Source: Streptomyces sp. NBC_01288
GTDB lineage: Bacteria > Actinomycetota > Actinomycetes > Streptomycetales > Streptomycetaceae
Reading direction: 5' to 3'
Assembly: GCF_035982055.1 (NCBI RefSeq)
Contig: NZ_CP108427.1
Coordinates: 7,315,001-7,379,000 of the forward strand
Length of the DNA stretch: 64,000 bases
This document shows positions 53,401 through 60,483 of the stretch, piece by piece (positions within the stretch are counted from its first letter, which is position 1; every line of letters begins with the position of its first letter). The position numbers and the translations under genes were made by a program. The notes below the pieces were generated by a model. It was not told where the DNA came from. It did no database searches and saw nothing but the letters and a program-made list of their open reading frames with translations.

Positions 53401-54373
53401 AGCAGGCCTGCTGCCCGGCCCCCAGAACGACCCGTGGGGCGTCAAGGCCACCATCCACTGCATCACAGGACGCGGCGACTGCGCCGAAGCGGCCGTCGAA
53501 GACGTGATCACCGTGGCCACGCTGGCGTGGGGGTCCGTCAGCAGGGGGCTCCTGGCGCGTGGTGCGTCGAGAACGGTCGTAGCGGAGGCCGAGGAAAGCG
53601 CCACGGTGGCGATGCTGAGAGAGGCATGCAGCTTCACCCCGGCCACACCGGTCCTGCTGAAAAACGGCAAGACGAAACCCATAGGCAAAGTGAAACCCGG
53701 CGACCAGGTCGCAGCGGCCGACCCTCAGACCGGTAAGCGCAAGGGAGCGCGGACCGTTACGGCTCGCATCGTTCACCGCGACAACGACCTCGTCGACGTG
53801 ACGATCCGCAGCGCCGATGGCCGGAGTGCCACCCTCCACGCCACGTCCAACCACCCCTTCTGGGACGACACCACGCACACCTGGGTCCTCGCCGGCAGCC
53901 TCCGGCCCGGCCACACCCTCAACACGGCCACCAACCAGCACATCCAGGTCATCGACGTCGAGACCCGGCCCGGTCAGGCCGATATGTACAACCTCACCGT
54001 TGAGCAACTGCACACGTACTATGTGGTTGCCGGGACGGCGCCGATCCTGGTGCACAATTCCACGTGTAGCGTGACGATGTCGTCTGCGATTGGCGATGAC
54101 TCATTGCTGACGAAAGCCGCGCAGCAAGCCGGAAAGAATCAGGCGGTCCAGCGGGATCTGGACAATCTATTCAGTCAGCTTGCCAATGGAAACATGAATC
54201 CCGGCATCGGATCGAAGGCCCTCGCGGGGACTGACGTCACCTATGCGCGAGGAGCTAATGGTGGGCGTCTGTTCTTCCGAAATGCCGACGGTGGGGTGCA
54301 AATCGTAGGCAAGTCGGATAAGGGAAACGAGTCCAAAGTTATCGGAAGGTTGATGCAACTCTATGGCCAGTAG
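47468..54373 (+). CDS. RHS-repeat polymorphic toxin with Hint domain
   Basis: 2301 residues. ATG 47468 (GGAGCG 4 bp upstream) gives a signal peptide (RRRVALTVSAVLVGTLIQAA). The N-terminal half has the DMPVPEVPGSFTPQVGLSYA shell start; YD/RHS repeats (YDALGRKLKVW, YEYDQRGNQKL, YDDRNQLVS) occupy about residues 1100-1760. The RHS core (STPFGAARGKAPTNWPGD...DPATGRFLSADPVLD...PVTRSDPTGL) ends near residue 1871. A Hint autoprocessing domain runs from Cys2054 (CSFTPATPVLLKNGKTKPIG) through SNHPFWDD to VAGTAPILVHN, ending at 54058. The 104-residue C-terminal tip is the toxin, with RLFFRNADGGVQIVGKSDKG as its likely active core, faintly RelE/BECR-RNase-like. The immunity gene overlaps the stop by 11 bp. 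Confidence 0.9.
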   Translation: MTARARTCIRRRVALTVSAVLVGTLIQAAVAEPAAATDIKVPASEKPLTGHSVKPLPRVSDHQPRAPKSAPKRAWAKAGSATVTLRSQTGITAVRAGDLPISLAATPPAKGKKATARTSLTGTATVRVLDRKSTERAGVDGVLFSVRPQTGTKGDSVGVSVDYSKFAQAYGGAYAARLKLIRLPACAATHPGTAKCSTAQTIPTHNDVKAKTLTAAAVPLSAADSSGSAATTLLAATTGTSSDQGDYKATELSASSAWQTNLNTGDFSWSYDMPVPEVPGSFTPQVGLSYASGTVDGRTANTNNQASWAGDGFSLWPGFIERSYKSCADDGVKNADGTKPGDLCWAYDNATLSFNGHSGELIATGKNTFRIKGDDGTKVDRVYGADTNDVRSNNARNDEYWRVTTTDGTQYFFGYNRLPGWTSGKSETNSAWTTPVFGNDESDPCHAATFAGSWCQQGWRWNLDYAVDTHGNAIAYYYNKEGNYYARNRTAADETPYDRGGSLDHIDYGLKSASMYGAALAKVDFTSLERCLPETGVTCDASTIDDKKFYWYDTPWDLNCKSGADCYTASPSFWTRKQLSAVTTKVLQSDGTYQAIDSWALNHRWGMSDIDYQLLLESIQHTGKAATPEITLPKVAFAYDQRTNRLKTAGDDTSAFIKERLSGISDESGGQVSVQYSAAACDASSLPKPETNTTRCFPAYYTKEGDADPTLQWFNKYVVDSVTETDRTKASPEMVTRYSYLDGAAWHYDDDDGLTKEKYKTWSTWRGYAHVRVQTGGQDPVGMKSQTDHYFLRGMDGDKAAPAGGTKSVTVSDDNGGTITDHESAAGFEYKTEQYSGPGGRLLGKTVSTPWHHQTAVRLRIWGSATANLTGTASTRTWTSLDDGAGSKWRTTYQTNAFEDTAGRITQTDDFGDESISTDNQCTRTTYVDNTSAWILDGPSRVESVAVKCADTPDRSKDVVVDIRNAYDGQAYGAAPTKGDATRTATLKSHDGTTATYTEAGATYDSYGRQSSATDITGTVTATETTAPVRADRTGGLTTTTAYTPTAGFPTGSTITITPASVTGNTATAQTTTTTYDTVRGLPLTVVDTNIKRTDTTYDALGRKLKVWLPNRSKANSETPNYEFSYTITDGKPFAVGTTTLYGTGRKTSYTLYDGFLRPRQTQAPGPDGGRLISDTFYDERGLTTKAFAPYYNTSAPSTSLLTLDEALAVETQTWNAYDGLGRVTKSQQIAGNGDNGTVLSTTVTAYGGDRVTVTPPKGATPTTTITDARGNTTDLLQYHAATPTGAYDQTHYEYNPAGKLTKLTDPAGNVWKYEYDQRGNQKLAADPDKGTATSEYDDRNQLVSTTDSRGKKITHIYDGFGRETETHDGDASGTLLTMHVWDPSGFKGQLSTATRYVGGASGYAYTTTYSQYDALYRARRTTVTIPDSEGTGLKGSYQTNVGYNIDGTVASVGYPAAGSLTAEAVTPVYDDVLRPKTLSGSGGLTYVTNTVYSYTGKAMQYTYKAAGAAKTDIYNAYEWGTQRLHSSSVYRDGMAGTDKSATYGYDEAGNITSLSDVSRDGTDNQCYTYDYLGRLTDAWAQNTTTCATTPSASVLGGPAPYWQSYTYDLSGNRLTETQHDATGDTAKDVKRGYKYPAAGGKQPHILTQVDTTGPNGVSQDGYTYDSAGNTQTRTLSGDKQTLTWDAEGHLAQVSKPDGSGGTKTTSYVYDADGNRLITHTDTDTTLYLGGTQITLAKNATTPKATRYYDLGDGNQAIRTDDNKLSFLIGDHHGTSELAINATDLTLQQRRSTPFGAARGKAPTNWPGDKGFVGGTQDTSTGLTHLGARDYDPATGRFLSADPVLDAADPQQINGYSYSNNSPVTRSDPTGLESCGPSNPGCSQDNIASINKTGRYKSSNKDTNTKTTTGSKSGVKTAKDGQPLIQGIRLPTKKELVARYAILDPRHTTYSQYLARFATDLCYIRDDKNGGFCDTAERAGLLPGPQNDPWGVKATIHCITGRGDCAEAAVEDVITVATLAWGSVSRGLLARGASRTVVAEAEESATVAMLREACSFTPATPVLLKNGKTKPIGKVKPGDQVAAADPQTGKRKGARTVTARIVHRDNDLVDVTIRSADGRSATLHATSNHPFWDDTTHTWVLAGSLRPGHTLNTATNQHIQVIDVETRPGQADMYNLTVEQLHTYYVVAGTAPILVHNSTCSVTMSSAIGDDSLLTKAAQQAGKNQAVQRDLDNLFSQLANGNMNPGIGSKALAGTDVTYARGANGGRLFFRNADGGVQIVGKSDKGNESKVIGRLMQLYGQ
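54059..54373 (+). other. Toxin tip after the Hint cleavage site
   Basis: This stretch of the RHS gene codes the effector released after the VLVHN site. GC content falls abruptly here, from about 65-70% to near 50%, and stays low through the immunity gene. A basic/aromatic segment (GARLFFRN-like, with K and R before VIGRLMQLY) suggests nuclease activity, but I cannot assign a family firmly. Confidence 0.6.
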
Positions 54374-54695
54374 CCCTTTGCATGTCGTGGAGACTTCGCA
54401 GTTCAAGGCCTTGTTCATGCTCGGCGCTGACGATCGAGTAGAGACTGTCGAGAACGTGGATGCCGAAGTCACGCTCCCTGACGGAACGAGATGGAGTGCC
54501 ACAATCATGACGCTCTTGGAGATTGAGCGCATCATGATGCATTGGGCTGATACCGGAGAAAATCTAGGCGGGGCATACTTCCAGTGCCCGGATTTGGTGA
54601 TCGTTCGCACTGGAGGTATTCCCGGAATGATTAAGGCGCTTGAAGCGGTTTTGGAAAGTGGAGGGCCGCAGGGGATCTTGGGAAACCTTGATTAG
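54363..54695 (+). CDS. Probable immunity protein of the RHS toxin
   Basis: 110 residues, acidic overall (TVENVDAEVTLPDGTRWSAT, LEIERIMMHWADTGENLG). It begins at ATG 54363, 11 bp before the toxin stop, in a different frame, and shares the low GC content of the toxin tip. Overlap, size, acidity and position are those of polymorphic-toxin immunity genes; I do not recognise a named family. Confidence 0.75.
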   Translation: MASSPLHVVETSQFKALFMLGADDRVETVENVDAEVTLPDGTRWSATIMTLLEIERIMMHWADTGENLGGAYFQCPDLVIVRTGGIPGMIKALEAVLESGGPQGILGNLD

Positions 54696-55008
54696 CGGCC
54701 TTGATGGCAAGTGAAATGCGCGGGATGTAACCCCGGAAGCCCCGTCCGATGTGTTTCCGGCGGGGCCTCACGGGCCTCTGGAAGTAGCCGCCTTCGCGCT
54801 TGAGGAGGTCGGCCACCAGGTCGGCGGCTTCGCTGGTGAACTCGTTGCGCCTGGCGCCGAATAGCCGATGATCAGTGCGACGTCTGTGAAGCCCAATCGC
54901 GTGAGCCTTCTCTTAGGCGCGCAGGCGGCGCAGTTGGTCGAAAGAGTTGATGCTGTTGTACGCTTTACGGCGAAGTGAAGTGACCCCCTGAGGTCCGACA
55001 CTTCCATT
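54696..55008. other. 313-bp stretch of decayed sequence
   Basis: No intact gene. On the minus strand fragments read like an old mobile-element protein (for example GARRNEFTSEAADLVADLLK), but with stops and shifted frames. TGACCCCCTGAGGTCCGACA at 54981-55000 looks like the terminal inverted repeat of the IS3-type element that follows. Confidence 0.4.
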
Positions 55009-55810
55009 TTATGCCGCGAGGTCGAGGCGTTTCCGATAGCTGGTCCGTGCCTGATGCGGGGTGAGGTAGCCGATGGTCGAGTGGATCCGCTCTCGGTTGT
55101 AATACTGTGCGATCCATCCGAATACGTCCTGCCGGGCCTGCGTCCGGGTCGGCTAAGCGGTGGTGCCGATCTCGGACTTGAGTACGGCGAAGAAGCTCTC
55201 GGCGGCCGCATTGTCGAAGTATGAGCCGGTTCGGCCTGTACTCTGGCGGACGTTCAACTCCGCCAATGTTTCCCGGAATTGGGCAGACGTATATTGCGAT
55301 CCGCGGTCGGTGTGGAAAATCGCGTTACCGGTCGTGTGACCGCCGGCGTGAGTCATGCGCATGGCGTCATCGACCAGCTGCGTGCGCATGTGGTTGGCCA
55401 TCGACCAGCCCACGACTTCACGCGTGCACAGGTCGATTACCGTGGCCAGGTACAGCCATCCCTCGGCTGTGGGCAGGCACGTGATGTCGCCGACGAGCTT
55501 CAGGCCCGGCATCGGTGCGGTGAAGTCCCGCTGAATGAGGTCGGGGGTCGGTGGCGCCGTACGGTCCGGTTTCGTCAGCGACCGTGATTTCCGGCGTGTT
55601 ATTCCGGAGATGTACCGTTCCCGCATGACCCGCGCGACGAGCTTTCGATTTACGACGTGCCCCTGCACCCGCAAACGCACGGGTGATACGCAGGGCTCCG
55701 TAGGCGCCCCGGGAATCGGTGTGGATCTCCCGGATCTGCCGCGCCAGTTCTTCTTCCTCATCCGCCCTCTGCTGTCGTGTCTCCTTGTTCTTGTGCCAGG
55801 TGTAGAGCTC
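55009..55810 (-). pseudogene. IS3-family transposase orfB, frameshifted and interrupted
   Basis: The rve integrase core is clear: GDITCLPTAEGWLYLATVID (first Asp), FHTDRGSQYTSAQFRETLAE (second Asp) and FDNAAAESFFAVLKSEIG (Glu). After GTTA the reading frame meets TAG at 55153-55155 exactly where homologues have TGG (Trp); beyond it the frame continues in register with the usual PTRTQARQDVFGWIAQYYNR ending to a TAA at 55009. Upstream, EEEELARQIREIHTDSRGAY and LRVQGHVVNRKLVARVMRER are in different frames, so there is a frameshift near 55672-55678. orfA and the 5' part of orfB are missing. An inactive remnant. Confidence 0.9.
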
Positions 55811-55997
55811 GTAACACGATCATGCGACCCAGCCTCCGTAGTCGTGTCGTGGTGGAGCGTGGGAGCGTGGCCCTGGATCGTGGGCGATGGCCTGTGTGGG
55901 GAGGAGGGGCTGGACGAGCAGGACCTAATCGACCTGTCCCGTGCAGTCCTCGACTCAGCTCATGTCCGCGCTAAAAAAAGTGCCTCTATGGCTTTCG
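55811..55997. other. Junction between IS3 remnant and IS110 element
   Basis: 187 bp with no gene. It should contain the right end of the outer IS110-type element, whose transposase stop is at 55998. Confidence 0.35.
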
Positions 55998-56389
55998 TCA
56001 AGCCGTAGCCGGTGTGGGCGGTTGGTAGAAGGTGCCGTCGCGGAGCATGGCGAAGAGGACGTCGATGCGGCGTCGGGCGAGCGCGATGAGAGCGGCGACG
56101 TGGTGTTTGCCTTCTCGTCGCTTGCGGTCGTAGTAGGCGCGTGACTCGGGCTGGGAGAGCGAGGCGAACGCGGCGAGGTAGAAGGCCCGTTTCAGCTGCT
56201 TGTTTCCGCGTCGTGAGGAGTGTTCGCCGCGGATGGAGGAGCCGGAGTTCCGGGTGACCGGTGCGAGGCCGGCGTAGGCGGCGAGGTGGCCGGCGGTGGC
56301 GAAGCCGCTGCCGTCGCCCACGTCGACGAGGATGCGGGCCGCGGTCCTGATCCCGATGCCGGGCATCGAGGTCAGGACGTGGGAGAGAG
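55998..56389 (-). pseudogene. IS110-family transposase, C-terminal half (outer element)
   Basis: Codes the IS110 C-terminal Tnp_IS116 domain: LSHVLTSMPGIGIRTAARIL, the GHLAAYAGLAPVTRNSGSSI serine-bearing segment and AFYLAAFASLSQPESRAYYD. Its N-terminal half is at 58246-59058 and the two join in frame at CAC CCT / CTC TCC CAC. The inner IS110 element splits them. Confidence 0.92.
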
Positions 56390-56410
56390 ACATCCCACGC
56401 GGACAAGGAG

Positions 56411-57676
56411 TCAAGCTGCCTCGTTGGAGAGTTCTGTTGAGCGCTGGTTCGGGAAGGCCTTCGTCTCGTCGTAGGTCGCTCCAGCCTGGAGGCAGTGGAA
56501 CAGCATTCCCATGAAGCGGTTGAAGAGGTTCCGCTGGGCGGCGACGTGGCGGTCTCCGGCTTCTTTGCGGCGGTCGTAGTGGGCTCGTGCCCCCGGTGAC
56601 CTGGTGAGGGAGACGAAGGCCCACACATAGCCGACCGCGGCCAGCCGCTGGTTCTTGACCCTGCGGCTCATGACCACGCAGCTCTTGCCGCTGGCCCGGG
56701 TGACGGGTGCGCTTCCGGCGTAGGCCTTGAGCGAGCCGGCGTTTGCGAACCGGGTTCGGTCGTCGCCGATCTCCGCGAGGACCCGTGCTCCGGTCAGGGA
56801 GCCGAGGCCGGGAAAGCTGCGGATGATCGGCGCGTCCGGATGCTGCTCGAAGGCTTCGGCCGCGGCCTCTTCCAGGTGGTCGGCGTTGCGGCAGGCGGTG
56901 TCGAGCTGCCGTAGCAGGGCCGATGCCTGCTGGCCGAGGGCGGCTTCGACCTGTGGGAGCTGGTGGAGGTACTCGCGCTGGAAGACCTCGTGGAGCCGGT
57001 CGGTTTCTGCCTCGATCCCGCGGAGTCGACCGGCTTGCCGGAGAAGGGACTGGAGCTGCCGGCGCGTGAGCTTTGCTGCGGCGGTGGGTGTGGGAGCCGC
57101 CGCAAGGACGGTGCGGGCTTCGCGGGAACACAGCCTGTCACGCTTGTCTGCGAATGCGGCCAGGACGCTCGGATAGAACTCCCGCAGCTGCGAGCGGAGC
57201 TTGTTGTGGGCCTGGCCGCGGTCCCAGACCGCGTCTTGCTGGGCTCGGGCGAGCACCGCGACGGCCTGGGCCAGCTCGGAATCCGCAGGCAGCGGACGGT
57301 GGGCGGCCATGTCCACTCGCAGAATGTTCGCCAGGGCTGCGGCATCGACGGCGTCGGACTTCTTCCGTGCGACGGAATGACGATCGCGGTAACGGGCGAC
57401 CGCGAGGGGGTTGATCGCGAACACCTGCCGGCCAGTGGCCCGCAGGCGGGCGACGAGCAGTCCGCGGGAGGTCTCGATCGCGACAGGAATCGGCGCTGTC
57501 TCGGTGTCTCCGTGTTCGGCCAGCAACCCGGTGAGCTGGGCGAACCCGGCAGCGTCGTCAGTGATCCGCAGTTTGGCCAGCTGCTTCCCGCCTGCGTCGA
57601 CCAGGGCAATGTCGTGGTGGTCTTCGGCCCAGTCCACACCGCAGAACACGGGTGTCGGTAGCCCAACGATCTCCAT
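56411..57676 (-). CDS. IS110-family transposase, intact (inner element)
   Basis: 421 residues, full length. The N-terminal DEDD RuvC-like domain shows PVFCGVDWAEDHHDIALVD (Asp), PVAIETSRGLLVARL (Glu) and KKSDAVDAAALANIL (Asp pair). A long coiled middle leads to the Tnp domain IIRSFPGLGSLTGARVLAEI and AYAGSAPVTRASGKSCVVMS, with the likely catalytic Ser in ASGKS. No stop or shift, so it could be active. ATG 57676 is used. Confidence 0.95.
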   Translation of the reverse strand: MEIVGLPTPVFCGVDWAEDHHDIALVDAGGKQLAKLRITDDAAGFAQLTGLLAEHGDTETAPIPVAIETSRGLLVARLRATGRQVFAINPLAVARYRDRHSVARKKSDAVDAAALANILRVDMAAHRPLPADSELAQAVAVLARAQQDAVWDRGQAHNKLRSQLREFYPSVLAAFADKRDRLCSREARTVLAAAPTPTAAAKLTRRQLQSLLRQAGRLRGIEAETDRLHEVFQREYLHQLPQVEAALGQQASALLRQLDTACRNADHLEEAAAEAFEQHPDAPIIRSFPGLGSLTGARVLAEIGDDRTRFANAGSLKAYAGSAPVTRASGKSCVVMSRRVKNQRLAAVGYVWAFVSLTRSPGARAHYDRRKEAGDRHVAAQRNLFNRFMGMLFHCLQAGATYDETKAFPNQRSTELSNEAA

Positions 57677-57734
57677 CCAGCACTCCTTCCATCACGATGT
57701 TTCTGCAGGCCAGCGCCTGTGCAGGGTGCGCGTG

Positions 57735-58240
57735 CTCCCTAATGGAAGTGCTCAAGGCACGACATCCCACCAGCCGTTCACAACCCCAGCGAGCTGCACG
57801 GCCCTCGGTCTTCTCAAGGGCTGGCGGGCCCGCGATGGGATGAGAGGTGATCCGTGCAGATGGCTCAGGCCACGGACATCGAATCCGCCCAGGTCAGCAG
57901 CAGGGGAGCGGCGGCCGAAACTGGCCTCACCGGGACCACAGCAGGACATTTCTGCCGTCCGAAGAGGAAGTTCCGATCGGCCGCGTACGGCAGCCCGGGC
58001 GATACCGGCCAGGGACCGGATCCGTCTCAGTAGAGGGCTGAAGACCCGGGTGGCGGAGAGACCTTGATCCCTGACCGGAACCACCCTCGGGAGCGGTCCG
58101 ACTCCCGCTCTATTGCTAGCGCTCGAGGCGCTGGGTGGAGCCAGGGCTATCAGCCCACTCCCAAGGTGAAGCGAGGCCCGCAGTCTCTTTCAAGGCCTCA
58201 ATAGGGCCCGGGTGGGCCTGGCGGTGCTTCGCTTCGCTGC
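57735..58240 (-). ncRNA. Candidate bridge RNA of the inner IS110 element
   Basis: Read in the transposase direction. Target loop: AGGCCCACCC (58219-58210) matches the left target flank plus the first core base, then the hairpin GGGCC-CUAUUGA-GGCCU, then AGAGA near 58186; closing strands CCGC and GCGG flank it. Donor loop: GTGGGATGTC (57770-57761) equals the right end of the element plus the first core base, then the hairpin GUGC-CUUGA-GCAC, then CCATTAG (57745-57739), complementary to core plus left end. The order target loop then donor loop is that of IS621 bridge RNA. Outer limits, and whether one transcript carries both loops about 400 nt apart, are unknown. Confidence 0.5.
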
Positions 58241-58245
58241 CCATT

Positions 58246-59058
58246 AGGGTGGGCCTCCGGGAGTTCCTCGATCCGGGCGGCGAGGAGTTTGCGCTGGTCA
58301 AGGACGGACTGGAGAGAGCTGGCGAGGCTGGGGACGATCAGCGCGGCAGCATCGGTGCCCGGAACGACGACAGTCTGTTCGTCGAGTGCGGTGAAGATGT
58401 CCTCGACCAGCCGTTCGGCCATCCGCGGTGCCTTCGGCCGAATCAGCGTGATCAGCCGTCGCCTTCCGGCTTTGCGGATCTGGGCCGGTGAGCCGAACTG
58501 GTCCAGCAGCCTGAGCACAGCCGGGTGCTGGATCCGTGGGCCCAGGACACGTTCGATCGACGGGTGGATCTGGGTGAGCAGGCCGCGGAGTCGGTTTGCG
58601 GTCCGGGTGGACTCGCCCGCCAGGTCGTCGTCGAACCCTGCGATCATCGCGAGCTCGGCGACGGTCTCATCGTCGGGATCGATCGTCCGCAGGGTGTGAG
58701 GCATCGTTCTGGCGGCGTCCGCGATGACGAAAGCGTCACGGGCGTCGGTCTTGGCCTCACCAGGGTAAAGATCGGCGATCCGCCGCATTGTCAGGCCGGG
58801 CAGATAGGCGACCTGGCAGCCCGCATCCCGGGCGACTGCCAGGGGCAGAGCCCCGATGGAAGCCGGCTGGTCAACGACGACCAGCACCGTTGCGTGCTTG
58901 GCCCGGAGTTTGTCGAAGAGCTCCCGCAGCTTCGGCTCGTTGTTGGGCAGCCGCTTGTCGAACACTTTCTTCCCCGCGAGGTTGACGGCGGTGGCGTGGT
59001 GTTCGCCCTTGCCGACATCCAGTCCCAGATAGACACCGACGCCAGTTTCGTCCGCCAT
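58246..59058 (-). pseudogene. IS110-family transposase, N-terminal half (outer element)
   Basis: 271 codons from ATG 59058 (MADETGVGVYLGLDVGKGEH). The DEDD residues are seen in YLGLDVGKG, VVVDQPASIGALPLAV and KTDARDAFVIADAART. It ends at EELPEAHP, where the inner element cuts it; with the C-terminal half it would make a 400-residue protein. Confidence 0.92.
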
Positions 59059-59172
59059 GCCCTTCGCTCCCGTGCTCGTGCTCTGCCCGGCCCTCACCTG
59101 CGGCATCAGCGTGCCGGCATCCACGTTACGAAGAGACTGCCTTCCCCGGTCCGGGTTCGGCGCTCGAGCCTC

Positions 59173-59767
59173 TAATCAGCGGTCTGCCAATGCCTTCGAT
59201 CCCGGTGACACCACTTTTTCGATCATCGTCGACGAGGGGGCGAAGTCATGCCGGGGCCGAAGGCCGGGAGCCTCATCGCGAGGCCACGAAGAAGGTAACG
59301 GGGGCGAACACACAGGTCCGAGCCCCGTGGACCGGGGTAAGCCCGGTTCCAAGATGCACGTCCTGTCGGACGCGAACGGACTGCCCCTACGCGTCGGAGT
59401 CTCCGCGGCCAACACCCACGACAGCCAGGCCCTGAAGCCGATGCTGTCCCATTTCCACACGGGACACGAATCCCACGCGGCCGATTCCAAGCCTCAACGC
59501 CTGCACGCCGACAAGGCGTACGACGTGCCTCACCTGCGCCGATGGTTATGGGGCAAGCGCATCGGCGTCCGGATCGCCCGCAAGGGCATCGAGTCCAGCG
59601 AACGACTCGGCCGGCGCAGGTGGGTCATCGAGCGCACCATGTCCTGGCTGACCGGCTACCGCCGCCTCAACCACCGCTACGAACGGAAACCAGGCAACTA
59701 CCTGGCCTTTCTCGGCCTGGCATCCGCCCTCTGCTGCTACAAACGGTTCCTCAAACTGACCATGTAG
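59173..59767 (+). pseudogene. IS5-family transposase, 5'-truncated and frameshifted
   Basis: The C-terminal DDE part is clear: GPSPVDRGKPGSKMHVLSDA, QRLHADKAYDVPHLRRWLWG, GVRIARKGIESSERLGRRRW, VIERTMSWLTGYRRLNHRYE and LAFLGLASALCCYKRF. Upstream of about 59310 the frame no longer matches and the N-terminal third is absent. It borders the outer IS110 element. Confidence 0.85.
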
Positions 59768-60483
59768 GACACGGTCTAAGTCGCACAACCACCAGGCCGG
59801 GGTGAGAGCGCCTGATGGTCCCGCAAGTGCTTCTCCACCAAGTCTTGGTGTTCCGGTTGGAAGCCTCCTTGCTGGTGGTCTCTGGAGGAAGCCAGCCGGG
59901 GCCTGACCATGAAGGCGAAGCCGCCGAAGGTGGTGTCGATGACAGGCACGAACTGCTGAGCTTGAAGAGCACCACCGCACACGGCACGCCCTCTACGACA
60001 TAGACCAAACCTGCTTGTTAATTCTTTGCGGCCCCTTAGGTGAATTTTTGCGTTCGCGCTATTCCAGCAGTCCATGGGCCCCGCGAAATGGCCAATATCC
60101 GTCCGTGCTTTGATGCCCGCTTGCTGCGAGGTTGCTCCATCCCTTGCCTCAGCTTCGACGACCCTGCACACGGTTTTCCCCAGCCTCATGGGGATGTAGT
60201 CCGTGGGATGCGGTAGCGGGACAGTGTGCTGCCCGGCTCTCTGCCTGGACCGTTGCGGCGCACAGTAATGCCGGGCGCTGAGGTGACGTGAGGCATGGCT
60301 AAATCGCCATGCTGCATCTGGCGGGAAATCCTTGTTTGACGCGTTTATTGCACACTGCACGTTGACGAACCGAGCGGCTGGCGCCATATGATGGTGACGC
60401 TGCCTGATATTGCCAATGCGATGAGTGTTGACTGTAGCAATCGATCGGCTCATTCCAGTGAGTGTGAATGCGAGGGGCTGCTA
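59768..60483. other. 716-bp region before the dioxygenase gene
   Basis: GC-poorer than the flanks. An open frame on the minus strand (59776-60453) has no start context I trust. The final 100 bp should hold the promoter of the dioxygenase-aldolase operon. Probably remnant sequence plus promoter. Confidence 0.4.

Larger units (their letters stand above)
56390..58245 (-). mobile_element. Intact IS110-type element inserted in another IS110 transposase
   Basis: 1856 bp. Both ends are fixed by comparison with the reading frame of the interrupted transposase: CACC-CT at one side (core rc 58246-58247) and CT-CTCTCCCAC at the other (core rc 56388-56389). A CT dinucleotide flanks both ends, as in IS110/IS621-type recombination. 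There are no inverted repeats. The transposase is near one end (23 bp from it) and 569 bp of non-coding sequence lies upstream, the IS110-group layout. Confidence 0.88.

Noticed and set aside
58055..58088. Alternative guides AGGGTGG and TCTCTCC for the IS110 target
   Set aside because: The strand polarity is opposite to the donor loop, matches are shorter (7 nt) and the enclosing stem is weak; the 58210-58219 guide fits better.
59776..60453. 225-codon minus-strand frame
   Set aside because: No ribosome site or recognisable domain; it crosses an AT-richer promoter region of the dioxygenase gene.
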